Positions 24,412-34,620 of a stretch of 57,604 nucleotides of DNA are shown here, piece by piece. How positions within the stretch are numbered: position 1 is the stretch's first letter; each line of letters starts with the position of its first letter. The translations under genes and the position numbers were made by a program. The notes below the pieces were generated by a model. The model worked only from the letters and a program-made list of their open reading frames with translations. It ran no database searches and was not told the origin of the DNA. Source of the DNA: Bacteroidota bacterium (GTDB taxonomy: Bacteria > Bacteroidota > Rhodothermia > Rhodothermales > UBA10348). The stretch spans positions 1 through 57,604 of the forward strand of contig JAQBZH010000014.1 of the NCBI GenBank assembly GCA_027622005.1, in the 5' to 3' direction.

Positions 24412-26250
24412 TTGTCCATTTCGAACTGGAATTCGACGCAAAGTGGCTGAATCTGAGGATGTACGCTGAATTGGATCGCCCAAAAGGGTGTCAGCTGATG
24501 GACTCCCCAACCCTTTTTTAGCTGGATTTCTAGGTAGCGTAACGACAAACTCGCTCCCGATGTGCTTAAGGCTCGTAACCGTTATCGATCCACCCATTTG
24601 TTCAACCAACAACTTTGTAAAAGACAGACCGAGTCCCAGCCCATTATGTGACCGGTTCATTCCTCTAGATTCTTGTGCAAACGAATTGAAAATGATTCCC
24701 TGGGCGGCCTCCTCGATTCCGATACCCGTGTCTCGAACAACAATTTCTACCAAAGCTGGGTCGATCTTGGAGTCTCGAAGCTCCACAATAACTTCGCCTC
24801 TTTCTGTAAACTTGACCGCGTTTCCGATCAAATGATTAAATACCTGCTCCAGGCAGGTTTTGTCCATTTCGACATTAGAGTCTTTCAAGAAAGACTCCAC
24901 TCGCAACCCGATTTTCTTATCCTTGGCCATGGACTTCCATTTCCTGACCGACTGAAGCGCTTCTGCGGTCAAATGGCAGGGTTGATTGTTGGTAACCATA
25001 TTCTCAGACAAAACTGTAGACATATCTAAAACGGCTGTGAGGGTCGAAAGCAGTCGCAGCCCCTCCGATTGAATCAAGCTGACCATTTCCTGTTGATTCT
25101 CCGTAGCGGATTCGGCCAGTAAGTCGGCAAAGCCTATAATTCCTGTCAAAGGCGTTCGAAGTTCGTGATTTACATTGTCCAGCAGACTGGACTTAAACAG
25201 GCTGACGGACTCCGCTTTTTCCTTGGCTTCTTTCAGGCGGTCCTCAATTTCACGCTCCACCGAAACCTCTCTAAAAATAGCAAAACTACCAATAAACTCA
25301 CCTTTTGAGTCGTACCGGCCGCTGGGTGAAATCGCGAAAAGCTTCCGTGTCCCCGCCTTGGTGATCATTTCGAGGTCATAATGTTGACGCTTATTCTTCC
25401 TCCGCTCGGTCGACTGTTTCGCAACGATGGCCTGGTTTTTGGCATCGAGCATATTGTCGATGGAGGACCCAACTATTTCGGCGCAGGAGTATCCCAGTTT
25501 GGACAGGAAAACGGGGTTGGCGTATGTAATATGGTCGTCAACGTCAAACATGGCCAACCCGTCATTCATAGTCTCGACCAGCGTGCGAAACTTATCATTT
25601 CCCTGCTTGAGTGCTTCTTCGCGCTCTATCCGACGCGATATATCGCGTTCCATCACCGAAAAATGGGAAATTTCACCGGCAGCGTTCTGAATGGGTGTAA
25701 TCGTTACCTCACCCGTATAAAAAGTGCCGTCTTTACGTTTGTTGAAGACCTCCCCCCGAAAGATGTGCCCCGAAAGGACTGTAGACCAAAGCCGCTTATA
25801 GAATTCCTGTCCGTGTTTGCCGGATTTGAAAAGGCGGGGATTGTTGCCCACAATTTCATCAATCGAATAACCAGTAAGATTGGCAAAGCCCTGATTGACC
25901 CAGACAAACGTTCCAGAAGCATCTGTAAGGCCTAGGCCGTCGGAGGTCGTGCGAATGGATTCTGAAAACAAAAGTATGATTTCATCATCTGTGCTCTTGC
26001 TCGTTATCTGGGTGGATTTCTTAGGCTTCCTATAAGTACCTATCCAAAGCAAACCATAGACCAATCCCACCATCATCAACTCATTCACAAGATCTGAACT
26101 TCCGAAAAGCGTTAAATCGACTCCCACAATGGGTAGAATCGGGAAGATATCCGCTCCGATGAGGGCAACAAAAGTCCCTAGAAAAAACAGGAAAACCGAT
26201 GTTACAGTCGGTTTTAACGCACGGAGCGCTTGAAAGGCAGACTTCTTCAT
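24367..26250 (-). CDS. Membrane histidine kinase with two PAS domains
   Basis: 627 residues. Two N-terminal membrane helices (about 13-33 and 55-72) and a short loop suggest a weak periplasmic sensing surface. PAS1 is about 95-207 and PAS2 about 215-335. The HisKA domain has phospho-acceptor H362 in NHELRTPLTGIIGF. The ATPase domain has N-box HLIGNAVKF, G1 DTGIGI and G2 GLGLGLSFTKLLVEQMGG. No receiver domain or response regulator is encoded nearby, so its partner lies elsewhere. The last ~40 residues are not part of the kinase fold and end in a sequence (GPVKLSTS) created by the 37-bp tandem repeat. It precedes the TonB receptor on the same strand (105-bp gap). Confidence 0.94.
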   Translation of the reverse strand: MKKSAFQALRALKPTVTSVFLFFLGTFVALIGADIFPILPIVGVDLTLFGSSDLVNELMMVGLVYGLLWIGTYRKPKKSTQITSKSTDDEIILLFSESIRTTSDGLGLTDASGTFVWVNQGFANLTGYSIDEIVGNNPRLFKSGKHGQEFYKRLWSTVLSGHIFRGEVFNKRKDGTFYTGEVTITPIQNAAGEISHFSVMERDISRRIEREEALKQGNDKFRTLVETMNDGLAMFDVDDHITYANPVFLSKLGYSCAEIVGSSIDNMLDAKNQAIVAKQSTERRKNKRQHYDLEMITKAGTRKLFAISPSGRYDSKGEFIGSFAIFREVSVEREIEDRLKEAKEKAESVSLFKSSLLDNVNHELRTPLTGIIGFADLLAESATENQQEMVSLIQSEGLRLLSTLTAVLDMSTVLSENMVTNNQPCHLTAEALQSVRKWKSMAKDKKIGLRVESFLKDSNVEMDKTCLEQVFNHLIGNAVKFTERGEVIVELRDSKIDPALVEIVVRDTGIGIEEAAQGIIFNSFAQESRGMNRSHNGLGLGLSFTKLLVEQMGGSITVTSLKHIGSEFVVTLPRNPAKKGLGSPSADTLLGDPIQRTSSDSATLRRIPVRNGQQARKTDGPVKLSTS

Positions 26251-26471
26251 AGTGTGATACGATTAGCTAATTTAAGCTTCGCTGTCGGTTAACAGTGGGC
26301 GTATCATAGATCTGCTCGGTGGGTATCGACCTAATCGACTTTTTCTTAAACGCATTCCTCTTCGGACACCACAGGCCATTTGGGATACTGTTTGCATTTT
26401 TCATCACCCGATTTCTTCGTAGGTTGTCGTTCTCCGCTGCTCGATGTTTTTTTCGCCCAATTTTTTCCAGA

Positions 26472-29381
26472 ATGAACCTTTCAGCATTCGCAGTAGGCGC
26501 CCTTGTCTCAGCGGCCACGTTACCGGTCCTCGGTCAGACTTTTACGGGCAACTCGCAAATCTTCGATCCTCCGCTTTTACCAGCTACTTCCATTTCGTCG
26601 GTATCGTTGGCCGATTTTAACGGTGATGGAAGGCTTGATTTCTATTTCCCCGGTGCCTTGTATCGACAACAGAGCAATGGTTGGTTCAAAGAAGTGCTTG
26701 GTGCGTCCGGGATCGATTCTGAAGGAGACGCACCGCGCGGAGGTATTTTTGGAGATGCCAACTTCGACGGCCTGTTGGACCTCTTCATCATGGATAGCGT
26801 GCCCGGGAGTAAAGTGTTCTTTAACCGGAACGGAGGAAAATTCGAGCTTGGAAATTTTGTGGCTGGTATTCAACTAACCAGCCCACCCATTGGAGGCTTC
26901 TGGAGGGACCTCAATTCGGATGGGTGGCTTGACTTCACAGCTGTTTACCGTCAGGGGAATCATGCGCTACTGACGGGTTTTCCCAATGGGCGCTACTCAG
27001 ACCAAGGAGCTTTTTACGCCTTCAGAAGCAGTAATCAAACCTGTTCATTGGCTCCGGCTGATTATGATAAGGACGGAGATGTCGACGTGTATGTGTCGGC
27101 CTGCACGGCGCCGAACGAGCTCCTAAATCAATCGGGAAGCATTGTACGCCCTAGATACTTTAATTCAGCGTCTATAGCAGGTGTAGCGAGTTCTCAAAGG
27201 AGCAAGGAAGCGGTTTGGTTCGACTATGACAATGACGGCTGGCTGGACATGCTGGTGGCTAACGACTTTCAAGAACTCACCAATTTTTCCGACAATCTTT
27301 TATATCATAATGAAGGCAATGGGCGTTTTGTGGATCGAGCGGCACAAGCTGGGATTACTGGAGGCCGCATAAATGCAGGGCCAGCGCCGCTGGTTGTAGC
27401 TGATTTTGACAACGACGGCTGGCAAGATGTATATCTCCCCATCAATGGGGTAGGTAAGCTCTATCATAACAACAAAAATGGGACCTTTACTGACATCTAT
27501 GGAGCAGCCACGGGGCTGTTTCTAGCCCCTGGCGTGACCCAAGCCGGCGATTTTAACAACGATGGATGGATGGATCTGTTTTTTCCGGGTGAAGGCATTC
27601 TGTACAATGATGGAGGCTCTAACAACTGGATCACCATCGAGGTCAAAGAGGATGCTCGGAACCGTTTTGGCGTTGGGGCAACGCTGCGATTAACTACAGG
27701 CGCTGGCATTCAAACGCGGGTCATTGAAGCCGGAACAGGAGGACTAGGTCACGGAGATCAATTGAAGGCTCATTTTGGTCTAGGAACAGCCACCGAAGCC
27801 TCGAAATTGGAAATTGTTTGGCCGACGGGTGCTTCGGAAACGTATTCCAATCTTGCCGCCAATAATAATTACGTTTTCGTACGTGGAATCGGTCGAAACG
27901 AACCCCCATCTGCCTTCACCCAGACAATGCCTCTCCCAGCGGGATTTATCGAGCCCTCGGCCGAAAAAATCCGTTTTGAGTGGCAAGTGAGTCAGGATTT
28001 AGACCCCGTTAAGTACACGTTATCCGTGTCCGGCCCCGGCATAAAATATTCATTCCCTGATCTGGAGGAACCGTTTTTTGAACTATCCGCTGCCCTCTTA
28101 CCCGTTGATCAGGTGTACGAATGGTCTGTTCGCGCTACGGATGGCCATTCCGTCCGGTATAGTGGCGAAGAGCGTCAGTTTACGTTTGGACAAGCCGGTA
28201 ATCCGCTGTCCACTTTCAGGGAGCCTGTGGGATATGATTTTGGATTCCCAAAAGTCTCCGAGGGCGTTGCCCGATTTGCAGACGTTGATGGAGATCGGGA
28301 CTTAGACCTTTTATTTGGTGGTGAAGGCCCCATCTCCGGGATCCTGAGCCTCTATCTGACCGAAGACCGAATCATTCTTCTTCCGAATGATGGAGGAAGT
28401 TACGTCTTCAAAGCACCCGCCCTTTCTTCCATCCCCCTGAAAGCCGTTAAGTATCCTAAAACCGCTTTCGGTGATGTGACAAACAACGGCCGGCAGGATC
28501 TTATCGTTTCCGGAATTTCAACGCTCAACAAAACCCCTGAAACATCGGTTTATCTCAATACTGGGACAGGTTTTAATCCGTTTAGCTCGAATGCAATCCC
28601 GAATGTCTGGTCAGGCGCGGTGGAATGGGGAGATGTTGATGGGGATGGGGATACCGATTTGCTTGTGGCCGGTGCCAAAAACTTGACGGCACCTTTTAAT
28701 GCCGTCACCCAAATCATTCTAAATGAGGGTAATTTGGTCTTCCGGGAGGCTGGTGCCAACCTCCCCGGAATTGCCTTTGGGGATGCCTCCTGGGGTGATA
28801 TGGACGGAGATGGAGATCTTGACATTGCCCTTACCGGCGATAAAGGAGGGGGCGAGCTTTACACCGGCATCTTTCGAAACGATGACGGGCAGTTTGTGGA
28901 TATCCATGCTGGTCTTCCGCCATTACTCGATGGCTCCCTAGCATGGGCGGATTTTGATGTAGATGGGGATCTCGACCTTTTCGTGACCGGTGGAAAAATC
29001 GATCCCGGAACCCTGTTGGGTCAATCGATCTTGTTTGTGAATCAAAATGGCCGTTTTGAACGGCACCCGTTCCCGTTTGACGGTATTTTGTCGGGTGAAG
29101 CCGTGTGGGGAGATTACGAAAACGATGGAGACCCAGATTTGTATATCTCAGGAAGTTCAAGTCCTTTTGGAAGGGGAGTTGGACGGCTGTTTCGCAATGA
29201 AAATGGACAATTTGCTGCAGAAATAGACCTGGTAGGACTTCGAAATGCATCCGTCGCATTCGGAGATTACAACGGTGATAAGGACATGGATTTGGTGATT
29301 TTGGGCCGCGACGACGACGGGGTGATTCAGGTTCGTTTTATGATCAATCAGCAGATTCCTGAACTTATCCCCCCACGATGA
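26472..29381 (+). CDS. Secreted VCBS/FG-GAP and ASPIC/UnbV repeat protein
   Basis: About 969 residues from the ATG at 26472, chosen because it begins a signal peptide (MNLSAFAVGALVSAATLPVLGQ). The upstream open frame has no signal. The first half is a seven-bladed-type FG-GAP/VCBS region with many calcium loops of the form DxNxDGxxD (for example DFNGDGRLD, DYDNDGWLD, DFDNDGWQD). It ends in an ASPIC/UnbV module (NNWITIEVKEDARNRFGVGATLRL ... LEIVWPTG). A fibronectin-like piece follows (YEWSVRATDG). A second VCBS set runs to the end (DVDGDGDTD, DMDGDGDLD, DYENDGDPD). No T9SS tail is visible. Probably a cell-surface or secreted adhesin or scaffold. Confidence 0.9.
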   Translation: MNLSAFAVGALVSAATLPVLGQTFTGNSQIFDPPLLPATSISSVSLADFNGDGRLDFYFPGALYRQQSNGWFKEVLGASGIDSEGDAPRGGIFGDANFDGLLDLFIMDSVPGSKVFFNRNGGKFELGNFVAGIQLTSPPIGGFWRDLNSDGWLDFTAVYRQGNHALLTGFPNGRYSDQGAFYAFRSSNQTCSLAPADYDKDGDVDVYVSACTAPNELLNQSGSIVRPRYFNSASIAGVASSQRSKEAVWFDYDNDGWLDMLVANDFQELTNFSDNLLYHNEGNGRFVDRAAQAGITGGRINAGPAPLVVADFDNDGWQDVYLPINGVGKLYHNNKNGTFTDIYGAATGLFLAPGVTQAGDFNNDGWMDLFFPGEGILYNDGGSNNWITIEVKEDARNRFGVGATLRLTTGAGIQTRVIEAGTGGLGHGDQLKAHFGLGTATEASKLEIVWPTGASETYSNLAANNNYVFVRGIGRNEPPSAFTQTMPLPAGFIEPSAEKIRFEWQVSQDLDPVKYTLSVSGPGIKYSFPDLEEPFFELSAALLPVDQVYEWSVRATDGHSVRYSGEERQFTFGQAGNPLSTFREPVGYDFGFPKVSEGVARFADVDGDRDLDLLFGGEGPISGILSLYLTEDRIILLPNDGGSYVFKAPALSSIPLKAVKYPKTAFGDVTNNGRQDLIVSGISTLNKTPETSVYLNTGTGFNPFSSNAIPNVWSGAVEWGDVDGDGDTDLLVAGAKNLTAPFNAVTQIILNEGNLVFREAGANLPGIAFGDASWGDMDGDGDLDIALTGDKGGGELYTGIFRNDDGQFVDIHAGLPPLLDGSLAWADFDVDGDLDLFVTGGKIDPGTLLGQSILFVNQNGRFERHPFPFDGILSGEAVWGDYENDGDPDLYISGSSSPFGRGVGRLFRNENGQFAAEIDLVGLRNASVAFGDYNGDKDMDLVILGRDDDGVIQVRFMINQQIPELIPPR

Positions 29382-29440
29382 CCGAATCGGCGTATATTCT
29401 TGATCTGACCTCTTTTTGAACCTTAGATCGGAATGGTAGC

Positions 29441-30322
29441 ATGATCGCAAGTATGACCGGTTTTGGCCGTGGTGAAGCATCTAGCCACGGATATGTAGCT
29501 ACCGTCGAAATTCGTTCGGTCAATAGTCGCTATTGCGAAATTAGCCCGCGCACTTCTAAATCCATTTCGGATAAAGAAGGGGAGTTGACTCGGATCATCA
29601 AAGAGACTTTTTCCCGGGGCCGAATTAGCGTTTCCGTTCAAATTGACGAACCAGTTGCAGAAAAGGCACCTTTTCGGGTGAATAAGGTCGCCGTCCGGAA
29701 TTACGTGGCGCTTCTTGAGGAAGTTCGTGCTGCGGCCGGCATCGAAGAAGCCATTCGTTTAGAGCACGTGCTTCGATATTCAGATATCATGGAATCTGTC
29801 GAGCCCCCGATGGATACCGAAAATTACGCCTGGAATGCAACGGTTGAGGCCCTTGCAATCGCGTGCAAAGGCATGCGAGACATGCGCTTCCAGGAAGGCG
29901 ATGCCCTTCGCAAAGAGTTAGTAGACCGCCTCGATGGAACGGAGTCCAAGCTGAGAGAAGTCGAACGATTAGCCCCGCTCCGAGTAGTTTCTACCAAGGA
30001 ACGATTGAATCAACGGCTATCCGAAGTCCTGGAAGATGGCCGCATCGACCCTGACCGATTGGAATTTGAAATGGCCATGTTGGCGGACAAACTGGATGTG
30101 CGCGAGGAATGCGTCCGGATGGATTCGCATTTGGTGTTGTTTCGTGAGGCCATTGCCTCAGGTGAAGCCGTGGGTCGGAAATTGAATTTCTTGGCTCAGG
30201 AAATGAATCGGGAGGTAAATACCATCGGGTCTAAGTCAAATGATGCGGAAATGTCCCATTTGGTGGTTGGAATGAAGGAAGAGTTGGAAAAAATTCGCGA
30301 GCAGGTCGAGAATGTCGAATGA
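29441..30322 (+). CDS. yicC: YicC-family endoribonuclease
   Basis: 293 residues, the normal size. The invariant N-terminus MIASMTGFGRGEA and the C-terminal LNFLAQEMNREVNTIGSKSNDAEM...VVGMKEELEKIREQVENVE are the family's two signatures. YicC proteins act on RNA (endoribonuclease activity reported for the E. coli homologue). The reading frame overlaps gmk by 11 bp, so the two are translated as a unit. This order is common across bacteria. Confidence 0.96.
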   Translation: MIASMTGFGRGEASSHGYVATVEIRSVNSRYCEISPRTSKSISDKEGELTRIIKETFSRGRISVSVQIDEPVAEKAPFRVNKVAVRNYVALLEEVRAAAGIEEAIRLEHVLRYSDIMESVEPPMDTENYAWNATVEALAIACKGMRDMRFQEGDALRKELVDRLDGTESKLREVERLAPLRVVSTKERLNQRLSEVLEDGRIDPDRLEFEMAMLADKLDVREECVRMDSHLVLFREAIASGEAVGRKLNFLAQEMNREVNTIGSKSNDAEMSHLVVGMKEELEKIREQVENVE

Positions 30323-30896
30323 TCTTGGAGGCCCTTGTATCATCATTCTGGCGGCGCCTAGCGGCTCCGGAAAGACGACCATTGCCTCGAAGTTACTAAG
30401 CGCTGTTCCATCGATTTTCTTCTCGGTTTCTGCCACCACGCGGCCTGCCCGGCATCACGAAAAGACGGGCGTCCATTATCACTTTATGTCCCTGTCCGAG
30501 TTTGAGCAGCACCGCGTTGGAGGGCGTCTGTTAGAATCAGAGGAAGTGTATCCCGGATCTTGGTACGGCACGCTCGTGAGCGAAGTGGAGAAATCTCACC
30601 GGGGAGCACCCGTACTCCTGGATGTTGACGTGATTGGAGCTATCAACGTTAAAAAGAAATACGGCTCGAAATGCCTGGCATTGTTCATTTCCCCTCCGTC
30701 ACTTAACGTGCTAAAAACCCGGCTCGAGGCAAGAGGAACCGAAACCGAGGAGTCTCTCCTAGCTCGTTTGAGTAAAGCCGAAAACGAACTGTCTTATTCG
30801 GGGTCATTTGATCACGTTGTGGTGAATGATGATCTCGATACCGCTGTTGCGGAGGTGATTCGATTGGTAAAAGAATTTATCTCCCGCCCCTCATAG
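30312..30896 (+). CDS. gmk: Guanylate kinase
   Basis: GMK makes GDP from GMP and ATP. The product has 194 residues. P-loop APSGSGKTT (about 14-22), VSATTRPARHHEKTGVHYHF (GMP-binding), VLLDVDVIGA and the RL..R-type lid region are all present. It overlaps yicC by 11 bp and precedes coaBC by 2 bp. Many bacteria have rpoZ between gmk and coaBC; here it is absent. Confidence 0.96.
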   Translation: MSNDLGGPCIIILAAPSGSGKTTIASKLLSAVPSIFFSVSATTRPARHHEKTGVHYHFMSLSEFEQHRVGGRLLESEEVYPGSWYGTLVSEVEKSHRGAPVLLDVDVIGAINVKKKYGSKCLALFISPPSLNVLKTRLEARGTETEESLLARLSKAENELSYSGSFDHVVVNDDLDTAVAEVIRLVKEFISRPS

Positions 30897-30898
30897 CC

Positions 30899-32119
30899 AT
30901 GAATTCATCATCACCAAATACAATGACGGCAAGGCGCATTCTACTCGGTGTTTCGGGAGGGATCGCCGCGTACAAAACGGCTGAATTGGTGCGGCTTTTT
31001 AAGAAAGCAGGGGCAGAGGTAAAAGTTGTTATGACGCCCGACGCAACACGGTTTGTGACGCCGCTGACGATGGGCACCTTGAGCGAAAATGAGGTTTTCA
31101 TAGAGATCTTTCCCGAAAACGAAAGTGGATCTTGGACCAAGCACGTTTCCCTTGGGCTATGGGCCGATTTGTTCGTGGTCGCGCCCGCCACCGCTCAAAC
31201 GCTTTCGAAATTGGCCAGTGGGGCTTGCGATTCCATGCTAACCGCCGTTGCGCTTACGGCCAGGTGTCCATCTCTTTTGTGTCCAGCAATGGACCATGAC
31301 ATGTATGTGCACGCGGCTACGTCTAACAATTTAGAGACTCTACGGGCACGCGGCGCCTTTGTTATGGAAGCCGAATTTGGCGAGTTGGCTAGCGGTTTGG
31401 TAGGACAAGGCCGATTGCCAGAGCCTCAGGCCATTTTTGACCGGGCCCTTGAGATTTTGAAAGCGGCTTCCCTGGCTAAAACAGGGCCTCTTGCGGGGAA
31501 AAAAGTCCTGGTTACCGCTGGTCCAACCCGCGAAGCGATCGATCCAGTCCGATACATTTCGAACCATTCTACGGGAACGATGGGGTACGAATTGGCCCGC
31601 TCAGCGGCTAGGCGAGGGGCGGACGTCGTGTTGGTTAGTGGACCCACCTCCCTGGAAACCCCGAAAGATGTTCGTCGAATCGATGTCGTTACCGCTGCGG
31701 AGATGCACCAGGCAGTGAAAGAGCATGTAGACGCTGACATAGTTATTATGGTGGCCGCCGTAGCAGACTACGCCGCTGCAACCGTCTCGACTTCAAAGAT
31801 CAAAAAAGACGGTTCGAACCGCACCCTTCAGCTCGAGCCTACCGTCGACATCCTGGCGTCTCTCGGGGCCTCAAAAAGTTCAGGTCAACTCCTGGTAGGA
31901 TTTGCGTTGGAGACCGACAACCAAGTAGAGAACGCAACCGACAAATTGAACAGAAAGAACCTCGACTGGATCATATTAAACAATCCAAAAGAGGATGGTG
32001 CGGGATTTGGAACCGGTACAAACCGGGTCACCTTGTTATCCAAACAGGGAAAAGTGATCGAACTGCCTAAAATGCCAAAAGACGAAGTAGCCGAAGCTAT
32101 TCTTGAGTTGGTATCCTGA
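30899..32119 (+). CDS. coaBC: Phosphopantothenoylcysteine synthetase/decarboxylase
   Basis: A bifunctional enzyme of coenzyme A synthesis. The CoaC half (about 9-180) is the flavin HFCD decarboxylase, with GVSGGIAAYKTAELVR and the catalytic-site region ATAQTLSKLASGACDSMLTA and CPAMDHDMY. The CoaB half (about 200-406) has VLVTAGPTREAIDPVRYISNHSTGTMGYELARSA, typical of the CTP-dependent synthetase. 406 residues is the normal length. It begins directly after gmk. Confidence 0.96.
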   Translation: MNSSSPNTMTARRILLGVSGGIAAYKTAELVRLFKKAGAEVKVVMTPDATRFVTPLTMGTLSENEVFIEIFPENESGSWTKHVSLGLWADLFVVAPATAQTLSKLASGACDSMLTAVALTARCPSLLCPAMDHDMYVHAATSNNLETLRARGAFVMEAEFGELASGLVGQGRLPEPQAIFDRALEILKAASLAKTGPLAGKKVLVTAGPTREAIDPVRYISNHSTGTMGYELARSAARRGADVVLVSGPTSLETPKDVRRIDVVTAAEMHQAVKEHVDADIVIMVAAVADYAAATVSTSKIKKDGSNRTLQLEPTVDILASLGASKSSGQLLVGFALETDNQVENATDKLNRKNLDWIILNNPKEDGAGFGTGTNRVTLLSKQGKVIELPKMPKDEVAEAILELVS

Positions 32120-32253
32120 AGGTGTTATTCACACCCTAGCGTGGATTAGCTGGGATCTTTCGTGCGGAAACTTTGCGAATGCCTGCGCCCGTTTGGAGTA
32201 CCTTTGATCGTACAGGCTTTCCGTCCTTTCGAACCCGTTCTCCATCCCTATAA

Positions 32254-33039
32254 TTGCGCGATTTGTCAACCCACTTAGACGATATTCGAGCTGCTTTTGA
32301 ACACCAAATAGCCCTTTACGGTCCGTTTGTTTTTCCTGACAAAGTGCGTGCTGACCTGTCGACCGAAGAGGACTCAAAAAAGGTTATATCCGATTCGCCT
32401 CGTGTCCTATCTCTAATAACCCCTCCTGATATATACGAGCGTATTGAAGCTCTGATTCCCTCCGATTCTCCAATGCATTCCATGACGACGTTGCAGGAGG
32501 TGGCGGACTACGTAGCGAACACGCACCTGATTGAGCTCGACAAAACGCGTCTTAATCCGGTTTTTGGTGTGGGAAATCCAAACGCGGACCTACTGGTAAT
32601 TGGCGAGGCTCCCGGCGCCGACGAGGATAAAAAGGGCGAGCCATTTGTGGGCAGTGCTGGACAGCTTTTGACACAAATTCTGAGTGCCATCGGCTTTGAG
32701 AGATCCGATGTCTATATCGCAAATATTCTAAAGAGTCGTTCGCCCGGAAATCGGGACCCTCTGCCCGAGGAGTTGAAAGCCCACATTCCCATTTTGCACA
32801 AACAAATCGCTCTTATTAAGCCAAAACTCATTCTTTGCGTGGGAAGGACCTCAGGAACTTCGCTTTTGGACATAGACTCCTCACTAAAGGACATGAGAGG
32901 AATTTTTCACGACTACTACGGAATACCGGTGTTAGTCACCTATCACCCAGCCGACCTGCTTCAGAACCCCAACTGGAAGCGCCCAACCTGGGAAGATGTT
33001 CAACTACTTCGAAACAAGTACGACGCTTTAACCGCCTGA
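32254..33039 (+). CDS. Family-4-like uracil-DNA glycosylase without Fe-S cysteines
   Basis: This removes uracil from DNA by the UDG fold. The 261-residue product has the family 4 motifs GEAPGADEDKKGEPFVG (117-133), NRDPLPEEL and HPADLLQNP (231-239). In ordinary family 4 enzymes four cysteines hold a [4Fe-4S] cluster. Aligned to that pattern (C-x2-C before LAETR, KCRPPGNR, EACxPYL), the residues here are T90, I93, S161 and H177, and the protein has only one Cys (C195, in the core). It therefore cannot hold the cluster. The first ~80 residues are a charged extension. The TTG start at 32254 is tentative. It precedes dnaB by about 15 bp. Confidence 0.85.
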   Translation: MRDLSTHLDDIRAAFEHQIALYGPFVFPDKVRADLSTEEDSKKVISDSPRVLSLITPPDIYERIEALIPSDSPMHSMTTLQEVADYVANTHLIELDKTRLNPVFGVGNPNADLLVIGEAPGADEDKKGEPFVGSAGQLLTQILSAIGFERSDVYIANILKSRSPGNRDPLPEELKAHIPILHKQIALIKPKLILCVGRTSGTSLLDIDSSLKDMRGIFHDYYGIPVLVTYHPADLLQNPNWKRPTWEDVQLLRNKYDALTA

Positions 33040-33054
33040 TTTTAAACTTTGACT

Positions 33055-34575
33055 ATGTCTGACTCTTTTCAGGAATCCTCCTCACGGCCACCGGTAGCTG
33101 GGCATTCAGCCGCCATCGTTCCCCTCTCGCAAGGCGCCCTGTTACCAGCGGGACGAATTCCCCCGCAAGCCGTATCGATTGAACAATCCGTTTTAGGCGC
33201 TATGCTGCTTGAACGCGACGCCATTCCAAAAACGATTGAAATCCTGCCCAGAGGCTCGTTTTATACCGGTCGCCATAATTTGATTTATGACGCGATCCTG
33301 AGTCTGTTCGAGCGTGCAAATCCGGTTGATATGATCACGCTGGGCGATGAATTGGCCCGGCGGGGTAAACTCGACGAAATCGGCGGGGCTTACTACCTCA
33401 CCGAGCTTACCACGACGGTGGCTACGGCCGCCAACATTGAGTACCACGCCCGCATTCTGGCTGAAAAATCGCTTCTTCGGAATCTGATTGAAACCATGAC
33501 GAACATGGTGGGGAGGGCGTATGACCCATCAGCGGACGCGTTTGAGCTACTCGATGAAGCCGAGAGCGATATTTTCAAGATTTCGGAGTTACAACTTCGC
33601 CGAAGTGCGACCTCCATGAGCGAGGTCCTCAAGGAGACCCTCACACGACTTGAGTCCATTCACGGCCGAGAAGGAGGAATTACGGGCATCCCGAGTGGTT
33701 TTCAGCGGGTGGACAAAATGACGGGCGGATGGCAACCGTCGGACTTGATTATCATTGCCGCCAGACCATCCATGGGAAAAACCGCTTTTGCACTGTCCAT
33801 GGCCAGAAATGCTGCGCTGCACCATGAAAAGCCGACCGGTGTCGTCATTTTCTCGTTAGAAATGAGCGCCGGCCAGTTGGCCCAGCGTCTGCTGACCTCC
33901 GAGGCCAAGGTAGATGCCCAGGCCGCTCGAACCGGACGCCTCAGCGACGATGATTGGCCCAGACTCGCACGCGCAGCCGGTAGACTCTCCGCAGCCCCCA
34001 TTTTTATTGATGACACACCCGGCCTCACCATTCTGGAGATTCGAGCTAAAAGTCGGCGCCTCAAAGCCGAACACGACATTGGGCTTATTATAGTTGATTA
34101 TTTGCAGTTGATGCACGGCTCGGGCATGGGCAAAAACTCCAACCGCGAACAGGAAATCGCCCATATCTCGCGGTCCCTTAAAGGCCTGGCGAAAGAGCTC
34201 AATGTGCCGGTCATTGCCCTCTCGCAGCTGAGCCGAGCCGTCGAAACGCGTGGAGGGGATCACCGTCCGCAGCTCTCCGACCTACGTGAATCCGGGTCGA
34301 TCGAACAAGACGCAGATGTTGTCGCTTTTATCTATCGCGCGGAGGTCTACAAGATCGGAGTCGATGTCAACGGAAACTCTACGGAGGGCCTAGCCGAGCT
34401 CATTATTGGAAAGCAACGAAATGGGCCGATTGGCGATGTCTCTTTGGCCTGGGTAAACAAATACGCCCGTTTCGAAAACCTCACAACGTATTACGGCGCA
34501 ACGGATTACATTCCAGAAGGAGATTCGGATGAATTGAACGCTTTACCTCCTGGAGGCCATTCGGCTCCTTTCTGA
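33055..34575 (+). CDS. dnaB: Replicative DNA helicase DnaB
   Basis: A hexameric replicative helicase, loaded at the fork by DnaA-dependent machinery. The product has 506 residues from the ATG at 33055. The N-terminal domain contains PPQAVSIEQSVLGAMLLE. The RecA-like motor has Walker A ARPSMGKTAFALSMA (about 238-252), Walker B GLIIVDYLQLMHG and the H4/finger-region segment DLRESGSIEQDADVVAFIYRAE. No intein is present. It lies close after the UDG gene and may share its transcript. Confidence 0.97.
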   Translation: MSDSFQESSSRPPVAGHSAAIVPLSQGALLPAGRIPPQAVSIEQSVLGAMLLERDAIPKTIEILPRGSFYTGRHNLIYDAILSLFERANPVDMITLGDELARRGKLDEIGGAYYLTELTTTVATAANIEYHARILAEKSLLRNLIETMTNMVGRAYDPSADAFELLDEAESDIFKISELQLRRSATSMSEVLKETLTRLESIHGREGGITGIPSGFQRVDKMTGGWQPSDLIIIAARPSMGKTAFALSMARNAALHHEKPTGVVIFSLEMSAGQLAQRLLTSEAKVDAQAARTGRLSDDDWPRLARAAGRLSAAPIFIDDTPGLTILEIRAKSRRLKAEHDIGLIIVDYLQLMHGSGMGKNSNREQEIAHISRSLKGLAKELNVPVIALSQLSRAVETRGGDHRPQLSDLRESGSIEQDADVVAFIYRAEVYKIGVDVNGNSTEGLAELIIGKQRNGPIGDVSLAWVNKYARFENLTTYYGATDYIPEGDSDELNALPPGGHSAPF

Positions 34576-34620
34576 TCCGTATCTTGAGCCAAAATTCCAG
34601 CGGCTTTTTACGTTTCTCTC

